Shown piece by piece: positions 1 to 10,800 of a stretch of DNA of 29,085 bases; position 1 is the stretch's first letter, and the number at the start of each line of letters is the position of its first letter. The stretch is from Gp6-AA40 sp050742535 (GTDB lineage Bacteria; Acidobacteriota; Vicinamibacteria; Vicinamibacterales; UBA2999). Under the pieces are notes generated by a model. It made no database searches. It was not told the origin of the DNA and saw only the letters and a program-made list of their open reading frames with translations. The stretch lies in NCBI GenBank assembly GCA_050742535.1, contig JBOGIQ010000031.1:1-29085 (forward strand), written 5' to 3'. The position numbers were made by a program, and so were the translations under genes.

Positions 1-1832
1 TAATTGTGAAGACCGCCGTGCGTCACGGCGACTCCCTTCGGGCGCCCCGTAGACCCGGAGGTGTACAGCACGTAGGCCAGCTGGTCGCTATCGTTCGGCG
101 TACGGTTATCGCTGCCTCCTTCGTCGGCTGACGCGTCATCCAAGCGCACCACCGGCGTGGCGTTGAGCGATCCACGGTCCGCGTCGCTGAGCACGAGCAC
201 GAGATCCGCGTCGCCGGCGATCTCGACGAGGCGCTCGCGGGGGTACGAGGGATCGAGGGGGACGTACGCCGCGCCAGCCTTCATCACGCCGATCAGCGTC
301 GCCACGAGCGCGGTCCCCCGCTCCATCCAAACGCCGACGAGCATCTCGGGGCCGATTCCGCGCCCGCGCAGGAATGCCGCGATCTGGCTGGCCCGGCGAT
401 CGAGCTCTGCGTACGTCGTTGCCTGCGCTCCCTCGACGACAGCCACCGCATCCGGACGTGCCGCCGCCTGCCGCTCGAACGAGCCGCAAAACCCTCCGTC
501 GTACGGATACGCGACGCGCGTGGCGTTGCGGTCGCGCACAAGCTGAAGACGCTCGGCTTCGCCGAGGACGGGGAGTGTCTCGATGGCGATACTGGGCTGT
601 GTCAGAACGCCATCGAGCAGGACATCGAGGCGCGCCGTCCATCGGTCGGCGCGTTCGGGCGTGAAGTAACCATCATCCAAACGAAGATCCAGGTCGAGTG
701 CGTTGCTGCCGCGGCGGCACGACAACTTCACGAGGCCGGACGGGCCGGTGGTGGTGATTCGATCGAGCGATACCCCGACGCCGTTGCGCTCGGGCGCCAC
801 AACCGCGTCCCAGTACTCGAAATAGGCGTCAGGCGGCGCAACAGAGGCGGCGGCATCGTAATAGAGCTGCCACTCCGCGGCCTCGGCCATCTCCTCGGCG
901 AGACGGCGCGCGACGGCGATGAACGTATCGGTGGCGGCCACTCCACCGCCGACCGGCACGGCACGCGACAGCGGGCCGACGGCGTGATGCAGTTGCGGAT
1001 ACGGGCGGCCGTCAAACGCGACAGCGACGTGTCGAATGTCTATCCCGCTGCGGAGGAACAAGACTCGCAGCAACGCGAGCCAGAATGCTTCTGCAGGAAC
1101 ACGGTGACGTTCGCACCATTCCACCGCCTGCGCCAGCCGGTCGTCTGCGATCGTCAGCTGACGACGCAGCCACGAGCCCCTGGCGCTGGCCACGGCTGGC
1201 GGGGATTGGGCGCTCGGCTGGCGCGCGTCGCCCAGCTTGCGCCGCCAGAAGTCGCGTCCCTCGGCGGTGTCGGCGCCGTCGAGTAACTGGTTCTGCCACT
1301 CGGCCAGATCGGCGTATTGCGGCGCCGCATCCGCGCCGACGTTCACGCGCTGACAGGCGCGCGCGATCTCCCGCCCGATGATTCTGATGCTTGGCACGTC
1401 AGCCGCCAGTTGCGGCACGTCGACGACGAGCGCACCGCGGGTCGCCGAGAAGCGCAGCCAGACGAACCGCGCCAGCGGCGCCGCGCCGACATCGACGGGG
1501 CGCCCGGCCAGCTCACCGAGCACCTGCTCGATCGCTGCGTCGCCGGCGGCTTCGGCAGCGGTCGCCAGATCGCGCTCCTCGACGGCGCCTGAAATCGCTG
1601 GCGTGACCACCTGGAACGGCTCCGGCGTGTCTGCCGGCTGATGGAAGTCCGTGCGCAGGATTTCGTGCCGCGCGATCGCGTTGTCGACGGCTGCGCGGAG
1701 CGTCGCCGCATCGATCGCGCCGGTGATCGTCAGGACCGCCTGAACGCGGCTGTCGATCTGCTGCTGATGACGGCGCCAGAGCTGGCGCTGCGGGGGAGAG
1801 AGCCTGTAGCCGTCGGTGCTCACTGCGTCCAC
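1..1832 (-). CDS. NRPS, partial: degenerate C domain followed by A domain (runs off left edge)
   Basis: The frame is open without interruption from 1832 to base 1 (about 610 codons), and the protein continues beyond the window. Residues about 8-450 are condensation-like (LSPPQRQLW, ARHEILRTDF, YADLAEWQNQLL, FWRRKLG), but the HHxxxDG site reads PQLAADV: both histidines are replaced (P140, Q141) while D145 remains. From about 465 an adenylation domain begins: TTYAELDRRASQIAAFLR, LIGVMKAGAAYVPLDPSYP, and LAYVLYTSGSTGRPKG ending at the window edge, so its pocket code cannot be read. Start codon GTG 1832 is chosen because GGAGG at 1839-1843 lies 6 bases upstream; GTG 1823 is an alternative. It follows the hybrid stop by 16 bp. 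A degenerate C here, directly after a protein ending in an intact C, gives a C-C* junction. Confidence 0.9.
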   Translation of the reverse strand, partial: MDAVSTDGYRLSPPQRQLWRRHQQQIDSRVQAVLTITGAIDAATLRAAVDNAIARHEILRTDFHQPADTPEPFQVVTPAISGAVEERDLATAAEAAGDAAIEQVLGELAGRPVDVGAAPLARFVWLRFSATRGALVVDVPQLAADVPSIRIIGREIARACQRVNVGADAAPQYADLAEWQNQLLDGADTAEGRDFWRRKLGDARQPSAQSPPAVASARGSWLRRQLTIADDRLAQAVEWCERHRVPAEAFWLALLRVLFLRSGIDIRHVAVAFDGRPYPQLHHAVGPLSRAVPVGGGVAATDTFIAVARRLAEEMAEAAEWQLYYDAAASVAPPDAYFEYWDAVVAPERNGVGVSLDRITTTGPSGLVKLSCRRGSNALDLDLRLDDGYFTPERADRWTARLDVLLDGVLTQPSIAIETLPVLGEAERLQLVRDRNATRVAYPYDGGFCGSFERQAAARPDAVAVVEGAQATTYAELDRRASQIAAFLRGRGIGPEMLVGVWMERGTALVATLIGVMKAGAAYVPLDPSYPRERLVEIAGDADLVLVLSDADRGSLNATPVVRLDDASADEGGSDNRTPNDSDQLAYVLYTSGSTGRPKGVAVTHGGLHN

Positions 1833-1838
1833 GTGAAG

Positions 1839-1843
1839 CCTCC
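1839..1843 (-). promoter_or_regulatory. Ribosome-binding site of the partial NRPS gene
   Basis: GGAGG on the minus strand with 6 bases to GTG 1832. It favours this GTG over the in-frame GTG at 1823. Confidence 0.75.
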
Positions 1844-1848
1844 GGGTG

Positions 1849-4800
1849 CTAACCCGTCACGAGTGGGGTGCGGCTCGCACCACCGAGCTTGCTGCGAGCG
1901 CGTTCGTTCAGCGCCGCCGCCTGGCCGACGCGCTCCCGGCGTCGTTCGTCGGCAATGATGGCGTCGAGCTGCGACACGCGGACCTGCGAGTCTTCGACTG
2001 AACGTCGCAGCACCGCCTTGTAGAGTCGAATCATCGAACGGATCGACGAGCGTTCGTAGAGGTCCGTGTTGAACACCACGGCACCGCGTACCTCGTCGCC
2101 GCCGGGATACATGAACAGCGATATGTCGTGTTTGGACGTGGGGGTAAAGACCTCGACGCTCGTCTCGCGAACGCGCCGGACCAGTGGCGCGTCATCGCGG
2201 AAGGGCGCCTGCTGAAACGAGCAGTTGATGCCGCTCAGCGGCGTGGCGCTCAGGTCGCGGCTGGTTCGCAACGCCGCGACGAGCCGGTCGAACGGCAGAT
2301 CCTGGTGTCGATCCGCTTCGAGCGCGACCTCACGAACACGCGCCAGCAGCTCCACGAACGTGGGATCGCCCGACAGGTCGATGCGCAGCGGCAGCAGGTT
2401 GACGAAGAAGCCGACGAGGCCTTCGACGGCGGACCGGCTGCGTCCCGCGTTATCGGCGAGCAGCACGATGTCGTCCCGACCGGTGACGCGTCCGACAAGC
2501 GCACTGAGCGCCGCCACGAACACCATATACGGGGTGGCCTGGCGCTCTCGGGCGCGTCTCCGCGCCATATCGGCAACCGCCGGCGGCACCTTGAAATCCT
2601 CGCGCTCACCGCGAAACGTGAAGGCGGGCGGACGCGGGTGGTCGGCCGGCCAGCGCGTGGTCGGCGCGCCGCGCAGCTGCGTGGTCCAGTAGTCGAGAAG
2701 CCGATCTAGCACCGGACCCTGCAGGTACGCCCGCTGCCACACGGCCACGTCGGTCATCTGCACCGGAAGCGGCGGCAATGCCACGGGGCGGCCGGCGCAA
2801 TACGCCTCGTACACGGCCGCGAGCTCCCGCAGCAGCACGTCCTCGGACCAGCCGTCGGAGATGATGTGGTGCAGTACGACCTGCAGCACGTGATGCCGTG
2901 GTCCGAAGCGGTACAGGGTCGTCCGCACCAGCGGCGCGTGTGCAAGTGAGAATGGATGCGCCGCCTGCTCCGCCATCACCGCCGCCAGCGCCGCGCGACG
3001 CTCGGCCGGCGCCGACCCGCTCAAATCGACTATTCGCAGCGGCACCTCCACGTCCGGGTCGATTACCTGGCACGGTTCGCCGTCGATCTCCCGAAACGCC
3101 GTCCGCAACGACTGCTGCCGTCGCGCGACATCCGCCAGGCTTTGGCGCAGCGCGTCCGTACGCAGCGGCCCGAATAGCTTCAATGCCGTCGACGCGTTGT
3201 AGGCCGCGTTGGGTGGAGCGACACGCTCCAGGACCCACAGACTCTCCTGTGCGAACGTGAGCGGATACCGGTCGCGCGGAGGGGCCGGCACGATGATCGC
3301 TTCATCCGGCTGCGACGGCTCGCCGGCGCCCGCGGCCAGCTGGGCGGCCAATGCCGCAGCCGTTGGATGCTCGAGCAGCGTCCGCAGCGGCAGCGACACG
3401 CCGCAGTGCTCGCGGATTCGCGACATCACCTGCGTCGCCAACAGCGAGTCTCCGCCGAGCTCAAAGTAGTTGTCGTCGATGCCTACGCGCTCGAGTCCGA
3501 GCACCGACGACCAGATGTCGCAGACCAGCGATTCCATCGACGTTCGCGGCGGCGCGTACGATGGCTCGATGCGCGGCCGTTCGCCCGTCGGAGGCGGCAG
3601 CGCGCGCCGATCCAACTTTCCGGCCGGGGTGAGCGGCAGCACCGGGAGAAACACGAACGTGGCGGGGATCATGTAATCGGGCAGTCTCTGTTCGACGTGC
3701 CGCCGCAGCTCACCGACATTCGGCGGATCCGCGGTTGCCACTACGTACGCTGCCAGCCGGCAATCCGCGGGGGCCGCCTCATAGGCGACCGCCACCGCAT
3801 CGGCCACGCCTGGGAATTGCCGCAGGCACACTTCGATCTCGGCTGGCTCGATCCGGAACCCACGCACCTTGATCTGCTCGTCACTGCGGCCGAGGAACTC
3901 GAGGCGACCGTCGGGGAGCCACCGCCCGCGATCCCCGCTGCGGTAGAGGGTGGCGCCGGGCGTAAACGCGTACGGGTCCGGGAGAAACCGATCGGCAGTT
4001 TGCACCGGGCGGTGACGGTATCCGCGCGACACGCCGGCACCCCCGATGTAGATCTCGCCGACGACGCCGGCCGGTACCAGGTTCATCGCGGCATCAAGGA
4101 CGAAGACGCGGGCATTCCTGATCGGCCGCCCGATGGTGATGCGAGTGTGGCTGTCAACCTCGGCGGACACGCAACCCACCGTCGTCTCCGTCGGCCCGTA
4201 TTCGTTGACGATGCGCGCCTGGGGGATCGACTGTCGAAGCTGACGTACGTGCTCCGGCGTGAGCGGTTCACCGCCAACGATGCATAGCCGCACATGCGAC
4301 AGATCACCCTCGACAAGCGGCAGCGCGCTGACGTGCGAGGGAGTCAGCTTGAGCGCGTCGACGCCTGGACTCTCGCTCACCTCCTGCAACGACTCGACGA
4401 TGTCGTGCGCGGAATCGCACAGGTACAACGTCCGGCCGCGCGTCATTGGGAGGAAGAGGCTGGTGACGGTGAGGTCCGACGCCAGCGAGGAGAAGAGCGC
4501 GAACCGGCCCTCGCAACCGGCCTGGCAGTAGTACGAGTCGGCCCATGCCAGGTACTGGCAGACGTTCCGGTGCGTCACCTCGCACCCTTTCGGGATCCCC
4601 GTCGTTCCCGAGGTGTAGATGACGTAGGCGATGTCGTCGAGATCGACGGCGACACCCAGAGCGGCGCCCGACTCTGCGGCGACGACGGACCATTCCGAAT
4701 CGACGCAGAGCCCGGGCACAGGTGCGGCGCTGAATCGGCCGCGCAGTCGTTCCTCGGTGACCAGCGCCGCGGTGCCCGAATCGCGCAGCATGAACAACAC

Positions 4801-7800
4801 ACGCTCGTCGGGATCCGTCGGGTTGAGCGGCACATAGGCCGCGCCCGCCTTGAGTACGGCCAGCAGCGCCACGACCGCATCCGCGGATCGATCCAGGCAT
4901 ACGCCGACGCAACTGCCGCGCCGGACACCTTGCCGTCGCAGCCATCGCGCCAACTGATTGCTGCGCCCATCGAGCGCGGCGAAGGTCACTGCCTCAGCGG
5001 CAGCGAGCAAGGCGATCGCGTCCGGGCGCTCGACGGCGTGCCGCTCCACGAGACGAGGCATCGTCTCGACCGGGACGACAGCCGCGCCGCCAGCTTGCGC
5101 CCACCTCACGAGCGTTTGTTGCTGGTCCTCGGGGACCATGTGGACAGTCGCCAACGGTGTCTCCGGATTGCCGACGACGCCGGCGAGCAGTTCGGCGTAG
5201 CACGCCAGCCACCGCTCGACCGTGGCCGGTTCGAACAGGCTGGTGTTGTAGTCCGCGAAGAACAGCAATTCGTCGTCTGTGTCGTAAACGTTCAGCTCGA
5301 GGTCGAATTTCGCGTGCGTCGCCGGGTTGGCATATGGCTCCACGTCGGCCGCGAACAGACGACCGCGCGGTAGTCGATCGCGATTGAAGCTGGCCTGCAC
5401 GAGCGGCGTCCGGCTCGGATCGGCGGGCACGGCGATCGCCTTCAGCAGCCGGCCGTACGAATAGTCCTGGTGCTCCTGAGCGTCGAGGACCATCCCCTTC
5501 ACGCGCCGGATGAACCGGCTGACCGAATCGCCGGGCTGCGTCCGTAACCGCAACGGCGCCACGTGCAAGCAGCACCCGACGACGCGGTCGTCAATACCTC
5601 CGCGACGGCCACCGAGAGGAATGCTCACGATGACGTCCGGCTGAGACGCCAGCCGCTGCAGCAACATGCCGTACGCGGCGAGGAGCGTGACGAACACGGT
5701 GCAACCGTGCGCGCCGCTGAACCGGCGAATACCATCGGCGAGCTCGTCGTTGAGCCGCCGCGACACCCGCGCGGCCCGGTACGTCTTGACGGCCGGACGC
5801 GGCCAATCAGCAGGCAGATCGAGGGGGGGCGGGAGGTCGGCGAGCTGGTGGCGCCAGTAATCTTCGTGAGCGCGGCTGTTGCCGATCGATTCGCGATCGT
5901 ACCGTGCCTGGAGGTACTCGCCGAACGACGGCGGCGGCGGTAGATTCGCCTCGCGGCCGGCCGCGGCCGCGCTATAGAGGGCGCTCAACTCGCGCAGAAG
6001 CAGACCGTTGGATTGCCCGTCGCCGATGAGGTGATGACAGATCAGCACGATGACGTGATCATCCGTGTGCCGCCGTGCGACGCCGACGCGCATCAGCGGC
6101 GGCACCGCGAAATCGAAGGGCGTCCCCATCTGTGCCCGGATCCACTCGTCGGTGAGTCGATCGCGATCCTCCTCCGGACCGCTGGTGAGGTCGGCGTAGG
6201 CAACGTCGGCGGACGCGGCGGCATGTATCTGCTGCTCGGATCCGTCGGGCGCAATCGTGGTCCGTAGGGCGTCGTGTCGAGCGATGAGCGTCTGCACCGC
6301 TGCCCGCAGCGTCCCGACGTCGATGGCACCGCGAATGCGCAGCGCCACGCACTCGTTGTACGCGCACGACGCGTCCGCGCCCATCTGCGCCAGCAGCCAG
6401 ATCTGCCGCTGCATGTCGCTCAACGGCTGCGTCCGCACCGAGTCCGGCACGGGCGGCGCCGCGGTTACCGCCGCCACCGGCTCGCCCGGCGCCGGCTCAC
6501 CGAACGCGCCCATCGCGCACATCTCTCCCACGGTCCGGTCGATCGCGTCGACGATGCGGTCCACGTCGGCAGGGGTGTGCGCCGCCGACAGGAAGCAGGT
6601 TCGTCCTTCCCACACGTACACGCCGTGCAGCAGCAGGTGGTAGAAGAACAGTTCTGCCATCTCCGCGGCGGGCGGATACACGAACATGAACTGCGATCCA
6701 AAGTTGACGATGCGCAGTGGAACCGCCCGCCTGTGTAAGACGTCGTTGGCCCGTGCGGCCAGGTCGCCCGTCAGTGCGTTCAACCGCTCCTGCAGCCCCG
6801 GTCCCTGCTCTTTCAGGTGCGTAAGCACCGCGCGCGCCGCCGCCATGCTGAGGGGGTGCTTGAAAAACGTGCCAGCGTGGAAGGTGTGAATCGACGCCGG
6901 AAACGATCGATCGCCGAAGGACCACGACCCGCCGTCGATCGCGTCGAGCAGTCGGTCCCGTCCGGCCAGCACACCGATCGGCATGCCGCCTCCCACGACT
7001 TTGCCGTAGGTGGCGAGATCGGCGTCGACGCCGAACCACGCCTGCGCGCCACCCGGGTGGATGCGGAACCCGGTCACCATTTCGTCGAAGACCAGCAGCG
7101 CGCCTGTCTGTCGCGTCACGCGCCGCAAGTCGTGCAGGAACTCGCGCGACTGGCCGTCGAGACGACGGCCCTGCACCGGCTCGATGAGTACCGCGGCAAG
7201 TCCGGATCCCTGCTGTTCGATGGCGGCAATCGCCTGCCGCGCACCGTGCGGCAGCAGTAACGTCTGCTCGCTGCGCGCCGCCGGAATCCCCGGCGCGGCG
7301 GGGATGGCGTGCAACTGTCCGCTGCCGAAGCGAGGCCGCACCAGCACCTCGTCGGACGATCCGTGGTACGACCCGGCAAACAGCGCCACGCGATCGCGGC
7401 CGGTCACGGTCCTGGCCACACGCAGTGCCGACATGACCGCCTCGGTTCCGGAAGTGCAGAACGCAGCGCGATCCATGCCCGTGAGCTGGTGAATCAGCGC
7501 GGCGACCTCGCCGGCCAGCGCGGACTGCGGGCCAACGTGGACGCCGAGCTGCAGTTGCTCCATCAACGCGCGCTGGACGAACGGCGGATTGTGGCCCAGC
7601 ATGTGGACGCCGAAGCCCATTGCCAGATCGATGTACTCGCGGCCGTCGACGTCCCAGATCCGCGCGCCGTCGGACCGCACCACGACGAGCGGGTAAATCA
7701 GATCCTTCCACGCGAAGCGAAACCCCATCGACCAGCGGCTGTCGGCGTGCCGCGCTCTATCGCGCTCGGACGCCTGCCGCGAGCCGGCGGTGCGCGCTGA

Positions 7801-10800
7801 CACGCACGCGATGAGCCACTCGAGGTAGGCGAGACGAGCCGGTGACCAGCCTTTTCGCTCGCTGAGATCGAACGGCCTGTGTGGCACGAAGACGCCGCTG
7901 GCCGCTGTGTCTGCCGCGGCTGCGGGGGACGGCGTCGGCGCCGGTGTCACGACGGGGCCGCTGGATCGTGTCGGCTCTGTCGCCGGCTCACGCGGCTCGA
8001 TCCGGCGCAGCACCTCGAGCTGCGCCGCCATCACCTCGAGCTGGCGCCGCACGATCGCGCCTACGGTCGTGCCGTCGGAGGTGTGCACGTCAGTCGCCGC
8101 GGCAGGCAGCGGAACGTCCAGCACAGTCTCGGCGCCCGTGACGACGTCCGCCGGCCGGTCGCCCGCCGCATCGGAATCAGGCGTGCGGCCCGTGGCGCGC
8201 GCGCCCGCTCCCTCGGCCGATTCGACGACCGGTCGATCGCCAGGCAACGTTGCGCCCGCGGGCAGCCGCGTGTCGATGTACAAGGCCAGCGCCTCGATCG
8301 ACGGAACGTCTTCCATCATCAGGCGGAACGGGACCTCGACGCCGAACAGCTTCTTGATTCCCTGACTGAGCTGCATCAGGAGAAGCGAATCGATGCCGAG
8401 CTCCATGAACGTCGCATCAGCACGACCGCGTGCCTGTACGCCGAACTGATTCAGCACACGCGTGCGCAGCAGGGCGTCAATACGGCTTGCGCGATTCAAC
8501 GGAGGCGACGGCGGCGGCGGAGTGGCAGGTGCAGCGGGGGTCGGCACGACTTTCGGCACCTCGGAAGCGACACCGGTGCGGGGCGAAGCGCCTTCGCCGC
8601 TGTCCGCCTCGATCCAATGACGCGTATGCTCGAACGGGTAGTGCGGCAATGGCACCCGCCGCGGCGATTCTCCGGCGTGGAACGCCGGCCAGTCCACGGC
8701 AGCGCCGTGTGCCCACAGGGTGCCCAACGCCGCCAGCAGCACAGACGGCTCCGCCGCATCGTCTCCGTCCGCAGGCAGCGATGCGCAGAGCGCATGCCCG
8801 GTGCCGAACGCGGGCTGCGCGCGGAGGAGCGACGCCAGGCTTCGCCCCGGACCGACCTCGAGCAGGAGTCCGTGCTGGCGAAGCAGTTCCGCTGCGGCTT
8901 CGCGGAAACGCACCGGTTGTCGCATCTGCCGCGACCAATACGCCGGGTCGACGGCCTCCGCCGGCGCGATCCACGTGCCCGTCACATTGGAGACGAACGG
9001 AATCCGCGGCGGCGACAATGAGACGCGCCGCACGGCGCGCTCGAATTCCGGGATGATCGGCTCCATGTGCGGCGAGTGAAAGGCGTGCGAGGTGCGCAGC
9101 CGGCGATGCGGGACATTTCGCGCCGCGAGCCCGCGCTCCATCTCGGCGACGTCCGCCTCCTGACCCGACACGACACAGAGCGAGGGGGCGTTGTCGGCGG
9201 CAAGCTCCAGCGATCGGGGCAACCAGCCCTCGAGCTGGAGCCGCGGCAGACCAACAGCGAGCATGGCACCGCGCGGCAACCGCGCCATCAGCGCACCACG
9301 CAGTGCCACCAGGCGAAGAGCATCCTCCTCGCCGATCACGCCGGCGACGCATGCCGCAACGAGCTCGCCGAGGCTATGTCCGACGAGCGCCGTCGGCTGC
9401 ACACCCCACGACAACCACGACTGCGCGAGCGCATACTCGACGACGAACAGCGCCGGTTGGGCAACGTCGGTCTCGCTCACGTCGCCCCCCGCGCTGTCGT
9501 TCGTCAACAATTCGCGCACGTCCAGACGCACGTGCGGACGGAGAATCTCGCAGCAGCGATCGACAACGCGTCGAAACGCCGGTTCGGCGGCATAGAGTTG
9601 CCGCCCCATGCCGGCATACTGCGTGCCCTGTCCAGGAAAGAGCATCGCCAGCATCTCTGCCTTCGATCCCGGCGTGACCTCGACGATCTCGCCCTCTGCG
9701 TCCAGCGCCGCCGCCGCGGCGAGGCGATCCTGACAGACGACGAAGCGGCGCACCGCCAGCAGCCGGCGGCCAACATGCAGCGTGTACGCCGTGTCGGCCA
9801 GGGTGGGTGCGTCAGGACGCCGCAGCGTGTCGGCCAGCTGATGGCCGGCGGCGGCCAGCGCCGTGGGCGTGCGTGCCGAGAGCGTGAGCAATTGCCACGG
9901 TCGCGATGCGGTGGAGGCCGGCACGGCGGGTGCCTCCTCGAGCACGACGTGCGCGTTGGTGCCGCCGATGCCGAACGAGCTGACGCCGGCGCGCCGCGGT
10001 CCGTTCCGCGCGGTCCACGGCCGTGCCTCCGTGTTCACGTAGAACGGACTGGACGCCATATCAATCAACGGATTCGGCGAGCGGTAATGAAGACTCGGCG
10101 GCAGCGTGCGATGCCACAGTGCGAGCACCGTCTTGATGAATCCCGCCACGCCAGCGGCCACATCCAGATGGCCGACGTTGGTCTTCACCGAGCCGATCGC
10201 GCAGCTGCCCCGTGCCGCGGTCGACGCGCGAAACACACGGGTCAGGGCCTCGAACTCAATCGGATCGCCCAGCGGTGTCGCCGTGCCGTGCGCCTCGACG
10301 TACTGAATGCTGTCCGCGGCAACACCGGCCATCGCCTGTCCTTCGGCGATGACTTCCGCCTGTCCATCCGCGCTCGGCGCCGTATATCCCAGCTTCTGTG
10401 AGCCGTCGTTGTTGATGGCGGAGCCGCGGACGATCGCGAAGATGGTGTCGCGGTCGGCAATGGCCTCGCCCAAGCGCTTCAAGACGACGACGCCGACCCC
10501 GTTGCCCGGGACGGTCCCGCGCGCATCGGCGTCGAACGCACGGCAGTGCCCATCCGGCGAAAAAATGCCGCCGTCCTGATAGCGGTAGCCGACGCGCTGC
10601 GGCGTACGAATGGCGACGCCGCCGGCAACGGCCATGTCGCACTCGCCATTCAGCAGGCTTTGCGACGCCAGGTGAATCGCGACCAGTGACGTCGAGCACG
10701 CCGTCTGCACCGTCACCGCGGGTCCCCTCAGATTCAGCTTGTAGGCGACGCGCGTCGCGAGGTGATCCTTGTCGTTCTCGACCGCCAGTGCGTACGGTCC

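Noticed and set aside
1..1848. Possible pseudogene or non-coding stretch, since only short closed frames appear there
   Set aside because: Codon-by-codon reading of the minus strand gives one uninterrupted frame from 1832 to 1 with C- and A-domain motifs. It has no stop because the gene leaves the window.
1951..3273. Epimerization domain after the GGDS-type PCP of the hybrid
   Set aside because: The domain has HHIISDGWS and a GFFVNLLPLR region typical of a condensation domain, and it is the last domain of the protein.
8266..9648. C-methyltransferase domain in the hybrid, as in McyE
   Set aside because: Only about 100 Pro/Ala-rich residues separate AT from ACP, and no SAM-binding motif is seen.
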